64,000 nt of DNA from assembly GCF_030652515.1 (NCBI RefSeq), contig NZ_JAUSAR010000137.1, positions 1 to 64,000 on the forward strand, written 5' to 3'. The notes beneath the pieces were generated by a model, which saw nothing but the letters and a program-made list of their open reading frames with translations, was not told where the DNA came from and searched no databases. Position 1 is the first letter of the stretch, and each line of letters opens with the position of its first letter. The DNA is from Aquabacterium sp. GTDB taxonomy: Bacteria; Pseudomonadota; Gammaproteobacteria; Burkholderiales; Burkholderiaceae_C. The position numbers and the translations under genes are program-made. Positions 1 to 7,565 of this stretch are shown here, in pieces.

Positions 1-726
1 ACGAATCTCGCTGACGCCGATGCTGATGGTCACTGGCAACTCGCGGCTGTCGTGCATCGCTGCCGTTTCCGCGACCTTGCGGCGCAGACGGTCTGCGAAC
101 AGCTCCGCGTCGGCAAGCGCAGCGCCGGGAAGGATGATCGCGAATTCCTCGCCGCCAAGGCGTCCCGCCGTGTCGACGCGGCGCAGTTCCTGACGCATCG
201 TGGCGGAGAGGTGGCGCAGCACCTGGTCGCCGGCGACGTGCCCGCTGCTGTCGTTGACCCGTTTGAAGTGGTCGATGTCGATCATCAGCACGGAAAGCCC
301 GATCGAATATCGCATCGAACGCGCGACCTCATCTTCAAGGCGACGGTCAAGATAGCGGCGGTTGAATACCTTGGTCAGCGGATCGGAGATGTTCTCTGAC
401 TCCAGCAGGCTTATGCGCTTCAGATCGGCAGCGGTTTGCAGTGCAAGCGATATCGTCAGCCAGACGAATAGTGCGCCAAACAGGAATATGCCGGGCGTGA
501 AAAGCTCGTTCCACTCCGTCTGTTTGCCCCAAAGTACGATGATGTATCCCAGATAACCGGCGATGAACAGGAGTACCAGTCCGCCCATGGCGAGCCACTT
601 GTTGCGTAGCGTGCCGGCCGGAAGGATAGAGACCAGTCTGCGCAGCGGGTAGAGCGTGGCCACATGGATGATCAGGCCGACCAGAACCAGCAAGGCAGAT
701 AGATAGGAGATGAGGGGCGCTTGCAT
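1..726 (-). CDS. Membrane diguanylate cyclase (GGDEF), 3' end outside window
   Basis: Synthesises cyclic di-GMP from GTP at the inner membrane. The frame is open for 242 codons from ATG at 726 to the window edge. Hydrophobic segments lie near residues 8-26, 46-66 and 79-97. A GGDEF domain starts at the DPLTKVFNRRY signature near residue 115. The active-site loop reads GGEEF (191-195), and an RxxD inhibitory site (R182 to D185) sits five residues before it, so both catalysis and product inhibition look intact. An in-frame stop just upstream leaves this ATG as the only good start; no strong ribosome site is visible. The end of the domain is missing only because the window stops. Confidence 0.88.
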   Translation of the reverse strand, partial: MQAPLISYLSALLVLVGLIIHVATLYPLRRLVSILPAGTLRNKWLAMGGLVLLFIAGYLGYIIVLWGKQTEWNELFTPGIFLFGALFVWLTISLALQTAADLKRISLLESENISDPLTKVFNRRYLDRRLEDEVARSMRYSIGLSVLMIDIDHFKRVNDSSGHVAGDQVLRHLSATMRQELRRVDTAGRLGGEEFAIILPGAALADAELFADRLRRKVAETAAMHDSRELPVTISIGVSEIR

Positions 727-833
727 ATATCGCGTTCTGGGCTATTCCGGAGTATCGGCGGAATGTACCTGAGACGGATTGATTTGACTACCTGCCTATC
801 GGTTTTGTTTGCAGCCGCTGTCGCGGAGGAAAC

Positions 834-2327
834 TCATTTCACGCTCGCCACCGCCACCCGCGTCTTGGGCAAACCCTTGCCGAGGAAGAATCCCTCGGCG
901 ACGCTCACCGCCTCTTCCGGTCCGGCGATATAGATGTCGCCCTTGAGCATGTTCTTGTCGGCGGCATGGATGTCGTCAAGCAGTTTGAGCAGCGTCGCTT
1001 CGCGATTGCCGCTCACCGTGCGCAGGTCGAAGCCCGCGACATGCTCTTCGTAGTGAAAATCGTCCAGCGCGTCGTCCCAGGCATGGGCGATGTTGGGCAG
1101 GTAGATGCTTTGCGGGTTGGAGCCTATCCAGTGCAGGTTGACGGTCTCGATATTGAGCGACAGCGCGTGTTCGATCACGCTCTTGATCGGGGCGAAGCCG
1201 GTGTCGAAGGCGAAGAAGTAGAGCGGTCTCGGCGATCTGTCGTGCAGGATGAATTCGCCCAGCGGTCCCTCGACTTCTACCGTGTCATTGTGTTTGAGGT
1301 GATCAAAAATGAAGTCGGAGAACAGGTTGCCGTTCTGCCGGTGCACATGGAACAGCAGGTTGCGGTCGTCGCAGGGGCAGCTGGCGATGGGCAGTTCCGC
1401 GCTGTAGGACTGGCCGACGCGCAGCGTGACGCTCTGACCCGCGAGGAAGCGCAGGCGCTGGGTGCGCGGGGTCTGCAGGTGCAGCAGGAGCATGTCGTCG
1501 TTGATATGCCCGGTGGTTTTGACGTGGGCCTTGATCTGTTGGAAGGGCATGTCGAGCACACTGTTCGCCACGGGAGCTTCGATCACCACATCGCTGACGG
1601 CGGTGTTGCTGCACAGCAGGATGTAGCCTTGGCTCTTTTCCACTTCGGAGATGACGAAGTCGTGCAGGCGGGTCTTCCTGACCTTGCCGGAGACGACCTT
1701 GGCTTTGCATTTGCCGCAGTTACCGCCGCTGCAGCCGTAGTCGAGCGGGATGCCTGCACGCATGGCGGCTTCGAGCAGGGTGTCGTGGCCTTCGACGAGG
1801 AAGTCGTGTTTGCTGGGCAGCACGGTCACCTGGGCGGTCATGACGCTGAGTACGGCGTCCTTGACCGCCAGCGGATTGATGAAGCCGGGTTCAGTCGCCA
1901 TTTCGACCTCCAGTGTTATCCATTGTCTGAGTTCTTCCACCGTCGCGTGCGCCCCGGCGTCGAGTTTTGCTTCGGTCTCGTTGAGTTTGTCCCACAGCTT
2001 GCCCAGCAGAGTGTTGAATCGCTTCAGCTGCGCCTCGCTGTGCGCCAGGGTCTTGCTGAGTTCGATGATGCGCGCGGCGAGGACTTCCGGCTCGGGCAGG
2101 GAACGCTCCAGCACACGCTTGCCAAACGCGCGTTCCTTGATCTGGGCGATGCGCCGGGTCTCGGCATCGTCTTCCAGTTGCGCGTCGGGATAGCAGGCCA
2201 GCAGATTGCCGACCGTGACAGTCCCGTCGTGCGAGATCATCTCGCCGCGCTGTATCTTCTTTTGCAGTTCGGCGCGCGTCACGCCGATCAACCTTGCGGC
2301 GCGCGTCAGGCTCAGCACGTCACTCAT
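834..2327 (-). CDS. HTH-like / 2Fe-2S ferredoxin / FNR-type reductase fusion
   Basis: A 497-residue protein probably carrying electrons from NAD(P)H through flavin to a [2Fe-2S] cluster. Residues 1-45 resemble a short helix-turn-helix (LTRAARLIGVTRAELQKKI), followed by a charged, probably coiled-coil stretch to about 140. A plant-type ferredoxin domain follows with cluster ligands C199, C204, C207 and C239 (CSGGNCGKCK...LLC). The rest resembles ferredoxin-NADP reductases such as CDP-6-deoxy-glucoseen reductase, with a nucleotide-binding DTGFAPIKS segment. The start is ATG at 2327 because GGAGG precedes it by five bases; an ATG four codons upstream lacks a site. The substrate and the role of the N-terminal domain are unknown. 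Confidence 0.85.
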   Translation of the reverse strand: MSDVLSLTRAARLIGVTRAELQKKIQRGEMISHDGTVTVGNLLACYPDAQLEDDAETRRIAQIKERAFGKRVLERSLPEPEVLAARIIELSKTLAHSEAQLKRFNTLLGKLWDKLNETEAKLDAGAHATVEELRQWITLEVEMATEPGFINPLAVKDAVLSVMTAQVTVLPSKHDFLVEGHDTLLEAAMRAGIPLDYGCSGGNCGKCKAKVVSGKVRKTRLHDFVISEVEKSQGYILLCSNTAVSDVVIEAPVANSVLDMPFQQIKAHVKTTGHINDDMLLLHLQTPRTQRLRFLAGQSVTLRVGQSYSAELPIASCPCDDRNLLFHVHRQNGNLFSDFIFDHLKHNDTVEVEGPLGEFILHDRSPRPLYFFAFDTGFAPIKSVIEHALSLNIETVNLHWIGSNPQSIYLPNIAHAWDDALDDFHYEEHVAGFDLRTVSGNREATLLKLLDDIHAADKNMLKGDIYIAGPEEAVSVAEGFFLGKGLPKTRVAVASVK

Positions 2328-2402
2328 CGCATCCTCCAATCGGATCCCATGCCTGTTGCTGCAATGTACCGGAGTCGGGGCGCTTTTTCCATCGGCAGAC
2401 CG

Positions 2403-3047
2403 CTAAGGGGCGTAGCCGATGGATGCCAACTCCCCGAATATGGTTTCCGCCAGCAAGGCATGGCCGGCGGCATTGGGGTGGATCTGGTCTGCCTTCAGTT
2501 GAGGGTCGGAGAGCACATCGGGGACCGCATCCTCGATCAGCGGCACCTGCTGTGCCGCGGCCAGCTCGCGGTAGAAGCCGGGGGCGGACAGGTTCTGGAA
2601 CACGGCCCCTGCAAGGCTCGGCTGCGGTATCGACAGCAATACCGGTTTGGCACCCCGGGCCTTTATCAGGACGAGGATCTTTTCCAGATTGGCGATGATC
2701 TCCTGCGGCGGGATGCGGCGCAGCATGTCGTTGCCGCCCAGCGCGACCAGCACCAGCACTGGCTCGTGCTGCTCCAGCAGATGCGGCAGCCGCTTCAACG
2801 CGGCCTCGCTGGTGTCGCCGCTGACCCCGCCGTTGCTCACATCCCATCCGGTCTTGTCCGCCAGCAAAGCTGGCCACGCTTCCTCGCGCTTCACCCCCAG
2901 CCCTTCGGTCAGGCTGTCGCCCAGTGCGAGCACCCGGCTGCCGGGCGGGATGGCAGTCTCTTTGTCTTCCTTGCCGCAGGCGGCGAGCAAGGCGAGGACG
3001 GCGCCGAGCAGCAGCGCGGTGAACCGAATGGAGGGGCGGATGTCCAT
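2403..3047 (-). CDS. GDSL/SGNH arylesterase, TesA-like lipoprotein
   Basis: Probable membrane-anchored esterase or lysophospholipase of the TesA type. All SGNH blocks are visible: GDSLTEG with nucleophile S45, the glycine block GGVSGDT near 73-79, GGND with N106, and DQIH with D187 and H190. The N-terminus is a lipoprotein signal (LLAAC, Cys24), which supports starting at ATG 3047 instead of the longer frame from 3116. At 214 residues it matches the family. The gene lies on the same strand as the downstream ferredoxin fusion, about 75 bp away. No clear ribosome site is seen, so the start is the least certain point. Confidence 0.85.
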   Translation of the reverse strand: MDIRPSIRFTALLLGAVLALLAACGKEDKETAIPPGSRVLALGDSLTEGLGVKREEAWPALLADKTGWDVSNGGVSGDTSEAALKRLPHLLEQHEPVLVLVALGGNDMLRRIPPQEIIANLEKILVLIKARGAKPVLLSIPQPSLAGAVFQNLSAPGFYRELAAAQQVPLIEDAVPDVLSDPQLKADQIHPNAAGHALLAETIFGELASIGYAP

Positions 3048-3211
3048 GCAGGGAATGTAGCGCAGTCCATCGGGTTTGACCATCGCTGAACCGGTTTGCA
3101 GAAAAATGCCGGGCATGCCGGTCTTGTTCTTTGCTACTGTATTGCCTTGTTCCGCAGCTACACGTATCCACCGTGTCGGGAGGGTGATGCAGGCGGAAGG
3201 TTATGTTTTGA

Positions 3212-4195
3212 ATGGGGAGTAGGCGCTTGGTTCTGGCATTTTTCGCGGTTGTCTTTGGTGTGGCGTTGCTGGTCTGGAGTGCGGACCGTTTTGTAGAGGG
3301 CGCGGCATCTTCTGCCCGCCATTTCGGCATGTCTCCGTTGCTGATCGGCATGGTGGTCGTGGGTTTTGGTACGTCCGCCCCGGAGATGACGGTCTCGGCA
3401 CTGGCGGCAGCGCAGGGGAATCCCGGCATCGCGCTCGGTAACGCCTATGGTTCGAACATCGCCAATATTGGTCTCATCCTGGGCATCACCGCGCTGCTCA
3501 GCCCCATCGCGGTTCATTCGCGCGTGCTGCGCAAGGAGTTGCCCTTGCTTGTGGCGGTGACCGCAGTGGCTGCCTGGCAGGTTTGGGATGGCGGGATCAC
3601 CCGTCTCGAAGCCTGGATATCGCTGGCAATCTTTGCCGCGGTGATGGGGTGGAGTATCTGGCAAGGCACGCGAAAAACGGAAGATACGCTCGGGACCGAA
3701 TTCGAGCAGGAGTTGAGCGACCGCGCCCTGCCGTTGCGGCGCGCGGTGTTCTGGCTGGTTGTCGGTCTGATGTTCCTCATCCTCAGTTCGCGCATTCTGG
3801 TCTGGGGCGCGGTGACGATTGCCCAGGGGTTCGGCATCAGTGATCTGGTCATCGGTCTCACCATCGTCGCGGTCGGTACCTCGCTGCCGGAACTCGCCGC
3901 ATCCATCATCGCCACCCGCAAGGGAGAGCACGACATCGCACTGGGGAACGTGATCGGTTCCAATCTGTTCAACACACTGGCGGTGGTGGGGCTGGCCGGG
4001 GTGATCGCACCGATATCGGTCGGGGCGGAGGTGTTCACACGGGATATGCTGGTGATGGCGGTGTTGACCATTTCTTTATTCGTCTTCTGCTCTGGTTTTC
4101 GCGGACCGCACCGCATCACCCGCATCGAGGGTGGTATCCTGCTGATGTCCTATGCGGCTTACACCGCGTACTTGATGGCGACGGCGCTCGGCTGA
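3212..4195 (+). CDS. Calcium/sodium antiporter, CaCA family (YrbG-like)
   Basis: Inner-membrane cation exchanger of 327 residues with about ten transmembrane segments. The two inverted alpha repeats of the CaCA family are clear: GFGTSAPEM followed by GNAYGSNIANIG in the first half, and AVGTSLPELAAS followed by GNVIGSNLFN in the second. The acidic residues of the PE motifs that bind the ion are conserved. A GGAAGG ribosome site at 3195-3200 supports ATG 3212. The gene is divergent from the esterase. The exact ion specificity cannot be read from sequence. Confidence 0.9.
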   Translation: MGSRRLVLAFFAVVFGVALLVWSADRFVEGAASSARHFGMSPLLIGMVVVGFGTSAPEMTVSALAAAQGNPGIALGNAYGSNIANIGLILGITALLSPIAVHSRVLRKELPLLVAVTAVAAWQVWDGGITRLEAWISLAIFAAVMGWSIWQGTRKTEDTLGTEFEQELSDRALPLRRAVFWLVVGLMFLILSSRILVWGAVTIAQGFGISDLVIGLTIVAVGTSLPELAASIIATRKGEHDIALGNVIGSNLFNTLAVVGLAGVIAPISVGAEVFTRDMLVMAVLTISLFVFCSGFRGPHRITRIEGGILLMSYAAYTAYLMATALG

Positions 4196-4289
4196 GCCGC
4201 ATTCGATGCGGGGATGCGGAACACCTTTGCCGCACATGATGCTATCGGGGTAGACTGTGCCTGTGCTTCGTTCACGCAAGGATGATGAT

Positions 4290-5300
4290 ATGGAAACACC
4301 GAAAGCGCAGGGCGCGAAGCTGACGCCAAGCATGATTCTCAAGTTCCTCGACCAGTACGTGGTGGGGCAGGACGAGGCAAAAAAGGTGCTGTCGGTGGCG
4401 GTATATTCGCATTACCGCAAGCTCGGCAAGCGGCGGCCGGATTCGGTGGAGGTCGCCAAGACCAACATCCTGCTGATCGGGCCGACCGGCACCGGCAAGA
4501 CGCTGATGTGCGAGACGCTGTCGCATTTCCTGAGCGTGCCCTTCGTCACCGCCAACGCCACTTCGCTGGCGCAATCCAAATACGTGAACGAAGAGATCGA
4601 GGCCCTGTTGCTGCGCCTGCTGGAGAAGGCGGGCGGCGATATCGACAAGGCACAATGCGGCATCGTGTTCATCGACGAAGTGGACAAGCTGAAGACGGGC
4701 ACCGAGCAGCAGGGCGTTTCGGGAGAGCGCGTGCAGCATGCCATGCTGAAGATCATGGAAGGCACGTCGGTGCGGGTCGGCGCGCAGACAATCGATACCG
4801 CCAACATCCTGTTCATCTGCGCGGGTGCCTTCGTCGGGTTGGAGAGCATCACCGCCAACAGCCAGGCCTACGGTTTCATCGCCACCTCGCAGGACGATAA
4901 CCAGAAGATCCTCGACCGCCTCAATTCGCGCGTGAAGCCCACCGACCTGTTCAAGTTCGGCCTGATCCCCGAATTCGCCGGGCGCCTGCCCATCATCGCC
5001 AACCTGGAAAGTCTGTCCAAGGAGTTTCTGGTGAAGATCATGACCGAGCCGCGCAATTCCATCTACAACCAGTTCCGCGAGATGCTGAAGGACGAGGGTG
5101 TGGAACTGGTCATCGAGGAGGCAGCCTTCCGCCAGATCGCCGAGATGGCATTCGAGTACAAGGTCGGCGCACGCAGTGTGCGCGGAATCTTCGAGGAGAT
5201 GCTGATGCCGGTGATGTACGCCATTCCCGACCGGCCGGAAGTGCGCAAGGTCGTGATCCGGTCGCTGTTTGAAGAAGCGGAGCTGATCGCCGCTTCGTGA
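4290..5300 (+). CDS. ClpX-like AAA+ unfoldase lacking the zinc-binding domain
   Basis: A 336-residue AAA+ protein clearly homologous to ClpX but shorter (ClpX is about 420). The core is intact: Walker A GPTGTGKT (64-71), Walker B IVFIDE (125-130), arginine finger in EFAGRLP (R232) and sensor-2 GAR (293-295), so ATPase activity is expected. Missing or changed are the N-terminal Cys4 zinc domain, the RKH loop (deleted near 162-166), the GYVG pore loop (KYVN, 97-100) and the first residue of the IGF ClpP-docking loop (YGF, 194-196). It is not beside clpP or lon, so it is probably a second ClpX paralogue with different substrates and perhaps no ClpP partner. AAGGA at 4278-4282 supports ATG 4290. 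Confidence 0.85.
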   Translation: METPKAQGAKLTPSMILKFLDQYVVGQDEAKKVLSVAVYSHYRKLGKRRPDSVEVAKTNILLIGPTGTGKTLMCETLSHFLSVPFVTANATSLAQSKYVNEEIEALLLRLLEKAGGDIDKAQCGIVFIDEVDKLKTGTEQQGVSGERVQHAMLKIMEGTSVRVGAQTIDTANILFICAGAFVGLESITANSQAYGFIATSQDDNQKILDRLNSRVKPTDLFKFGLIPEFAGRLPIIANLESLSKEFLVKIMTEPRNSIYNQFREMLKDEGVELVIEEAAFRQIAEMAFEYKVGARSVRGIFEEMLMPVMYAIPDRPEVRKVVIRSLFEEAELIAAS

Positions 5301-5323
5301 TCCCCTGACCCGCGGGTTTTGCC

Positions 5324-6904
5324 ATGAGCGCGTCTCTTCAGTACGCAAACCAGCAACGACTCATCGCCGCGCTGCGCTATCCGCGGCGCTATCCGCATGC
5401 CGCGCAAAACGTTGAGGTGATCGAGACGCATATCTCCTGGGTGCTGCTGGCCGGGGACTATGCCTACAAGATCAAGAAGGCGCTGAACCTCGGTTTCCTT
5501 GATTATTCGACCCTGGCCGCGAGGCACGACTTCTGCGACCAAGAGTTGCACCTCAACCGGCGCACCGCGCCGGACATCTACCTCGACACGGTCGCCATCG
5601 GCGGCTGTGCGGATGCGCCGGTGTTCGGCGCTCAGCCGGCCATCGAATATGCGGTGAGGATGCGCCGCTTCGATCCAGCAGCCACGATGGATCACCTCCT
5701 GCTGCAAGGCAAGATAGAGGCGCGGCATATCGACAGGCTGGCAGTCGTGATCGCCAACTTCCATTCCGGTTTGACGGTGGCGGCGGCCGATTCCGCGTTC
5801 GGCACGCCCGCCGCGATCCATGCCGCGGCGATGCAGAACTACGAGCAGTTGTGCGCATTGCTGCCGGGCAAGGCGGACAGGGCTGACATCGAAGAACTGG
5901 AAGCCGCCACCGAAGCGGGTTTCGCTGAGGGCAAAGAGATGTTCGCGCGGCGCCGCGCACAGGGTTTCGTGCGCGAGTGTCACGGCGACCTGCATCTGGG
6001 CAACATCGTGCTGCCGGGCGACGAGCCCGTTCCATTCGACTGCATCGAATTCAATCCATCCCTGCGCTGGATCGATGTGATGGACGAGGTTGCCTTCGCG
6101 GTGATGGACTTGCTGCATCGCAACCATGCAGACTTCGCCTGGCGTCTGCTGAACGCGTATCTGGAGGCGAGCGGCGATTACGGCGGATTATCGGTATTGC
6201 GTTTCTATCTTGCCTATCGCGCCGCGGTGCGCGCCAAGGTCTGCGCCATTCGCGCCGGTCAGGCGGATATCTCCAAACCGGTGAGACAACAGGAGTTGCT
6301 TGCATGCCGCAGCTATCTGGCGCTGGCGCGGCGCTGTCTGGTGCAATACGCGCCGGCCCTGATCATCACCCACGGTCTGCCCGGTTCGGGCAAGACCACG
6401 TTCTCCCAGCTCGCTTTGCAGCAACTGGGTGCGCTCCGCATCCGCTCCGATGTCGAGCGCAAACGTCTTTTCGGATTGGGTATGCTGGAGAATAGCCGGG
6501 ACAGGGGCGGCGACATCTACAGCCGCGAAGCGACCCTGGCAACTTATGCGCGTCTGCGCGAACTGGCGCGCGAGTCGCTGGCGGCGGGCTACACCGTGAT
6601 CGTGGATGCCGCCTTCCTCAAGCGCGGGGAAAGGGAGTCGTTCCACCGACTGGCGCGGGATATGTCTGTGCCTTTCGCCATCGCTTCGCTGTACGCAAAG
6701 GATGAGGCGTTACGCGAGCGTATCCGGCAGCGTTGCAACGATGCCTCGGAGGCCGATGTGGCGGTGCTGGAAAAATTGAGTGCGGTACAGGAAAGGCTGA
6801 CGCCGGAGGAGAGCAAGTTGGCAGCCAGTTTCACTACCGCAGAAGCGCCCAATAGCGCGGCAAATACACGGGCCTGGAAAAAACTTTCCGATTTGCTGGC
6901 TTGA
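5324..6904 (+). CDS. Aminoglycoside phosphotransferase-like / P-loop kinase fusion
   Basis: A 526-residue two-domain protein. The N-terminal half resembles aminoglycoside/choline-type phosphotransferases: catalytic loop HGDLHLGN starting at residue 220 and the metal site FDCIEFNP. The C-terminal half is a small-molecule P-loop kinase with Walker A GLPGSGKTT (351-359), like the COG2187/COG0645 fusion family. The substrate is unknown; resistance should not be assumed. It starts 24 bp after the ClpX-like gene on the same strand, so the two may be cotranscribed. No good ribosome site precedes the ATG. Confidence 0.8.
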   Translation: MSASLQYANQQRLIAALRYPRRYPHAAQNVEVIETHISWVLLAGDYAYKIKKALNLGFLDYSTLAARHDFCDQELHLNRRTAPDIYLDTVAIGGCADAPVFGAQPAIEYAVRMRRFDPAATMDHLLLQGKIEARHIDRLAVVIANFHSGLTVAAADSAFGTPAAIHAAAMQNYEQLCALLPGKADRADIEELEAATEAGFAEGKEMFARRRAQGFVRECHGDLHLGNIVLPGDEPVPFDCIEFNPSLRWIDVMDEVAFAVMDLLHRNHADFAWRLLNAYLEASGDYGGLSVLRFYLAYRAAVRAKVCAIRAGQADISKPVRQQELLACRSYLALARRCLVQYAPALIITHGLPGSGKTTFSQLALQQLGALRIRSDVERKRLFGLGMLENSRDRGGDIYSREATLATYARLRELARESLAAGYTVIVDAAFLKRGERESFHRLARDMSVPFAIASLYAKDEALRERIRQRCNDASEADVAVLEKLSAVQERLTPEESKLAASFTTAEAPNSAANTRAWKKLSDLLA

Positions 6905-6909
6905 GCCGC

Positions 6910-7098
6910 TTATGCGCGCGGGCTCTTGAATGCGTGCAGATCGCACACCTGCGAATAGCTGGCGGGCATGGTCTTCAGATGCGGGACGCACACGACCGTG
7001 TCCTCGTTGCTGTTGTGCTTGAATGTGTGGACGCAATTGTCGCAGGTCGGGTGCTTTGTCTTACCGTCACGCTGATGAGACTTCTGTTTCTTGTTCAT
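6910..7098 (-). CDS. Small Cys-containing protein, putative c-di-GMP riboswitch target
   Basis: A 62-residue basic protein of unknown function. It has a CxxC pair (CDNC) and two further cysteines (VVCVP, QVCDL) plus several histidines, which suggests a small metal-binding fold. No signal peptide or membrane segment is seen. An AGGAG site five bases before the ATG makes it a convincing gene despite its size. It lies about 115 bases downstream of a cyclic-di-GMP-I aptamer on the same strand and is the first gene after it, so its expression is probably controlled by c-di-GMP. It converges with the kinase fusion, leaving a 5-bp gap. The product is not recognised. Confidence 0.65.
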   Translation of the reverse strand: MNKKQKSHQRDGKTKHPTCDNCVHTFKHNSNEDTVVCVPHLKTMPASYSQVCDLHAFKSPRA

Positions 7099-7215
7099 GC
7101 CACTCCTGCAGGTTCAAAACGGGTCGCCATGCTATTCATCCGCATACGGGCGGACGCACGTTGACATACAGATTCGATGGCGCAAGGGGGTAGAAGAACG
7201 GGCATGGGGAAGAGC

Positions 7216-7304
7216 CTCCATGTCGCAGTCCCGCTGCCGTAGTTTCCCTTAGGCCGGAGACTTTGCGTCGATACTTTTCAGTATGTTTGCCAAGTGGTGC
7301 GTAC
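7216..7304 (-). promoter_or_regulatory. Cyclic-di-GMP-I (GEMM) riboswitch aptamer
   Basis: On the minus strand the sequence follows the GEMM-I consensus closely. It has GGCAAAC, a 5-bp stem (ATACT/AGTAT) closed by a GAAA tetraloop, the invariant GACGCAAAG, then CTCCGGCCTAAG and CTACGG forming an 11-nt-type tetraloop receptor, and finally CAGCGGGACTGCGACATGG. The order and spacing match the Vibrio Vc2 aptamer. A weak promoter (TTGACC, 17 bp, TACTGT) lies just upstream on the same strand. The leader runs about 115 nt to the 62-residue Cys protein. A hairpin at 7202-7221 (CATGG/CCATG ends) may belong to the expression platform; no U-tract terminator is visible, so control could be translational. 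Confidence 0.85.
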
Positions 7305-7366
7305 AGTACAGCCTGCGCAGCAGAGGGTCAATCGCAAAAGCTAAAGTGTTTGTTTTTGCTTGGACA

Positions 7367-7555
7367 TCACTGCGTCTGCTTTTCCAGCTCTTTACGCTGT
7401 TTTTCCGCTTCTTCCTGCTGCATGGTGTTCACATCCTTGGCTTTGTCGAGCGCGTTGCGCTGGTCCTCGAACAGTTTCGGCGGCGGGGTGTCTTCTTTCT
7501 GGCCGCAGGCGTTGAGCAGGAAGATGAAAAGGATGGAGGATATGCGGTAGCTCAT
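7367..7555 (-). CDS. Small lipoprotein, hypothetical
   Basis: A 62-residue protein with a lipoprotein signal (hydrophobic stretch ending LLNAC) followed by a hydrophilic tail rich in Glu, Lys and Gln that is probably a coiled coil. GAGGAA lies seven bases before ATG 7555. Its start overlaps the 3' end of the CorC/HlyC-like gene by ten bases, which implies translational coupling and an associated envelope role. No family is recognised. Confidence 0.75.
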   Translation of the reverse strand: MSYRISSILFIFLLNACGQKEDTPPPKLFEDQRNALDKAKDVNTMQQEEAEKQRKELEKQTQ

Positions 7556-7565
7556 ATCGCGTTCC

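Noticed and set aside
966..3089. Very long open frame (707 codons) on the plus strand
   Set aside because: It is the antisense shadow of the ferredoxin fusion and esterase genes, which have clear motifs on the other strand; high G+C keeps the antisense frame open.
4197..4211. CCGCAT-TCG-ATGCGG hairpin after the antiporter gene
   Set aside because: Short stem without a T-run; not strong enough to call a terminator.
5324..6904. Aminoglycoside resistance gene
   Set aside because: Only the generic phosphotransferase catalytic loop is shared; the fusion with a P-loop kinase belongs to a chromosomal family of unknown substrate.
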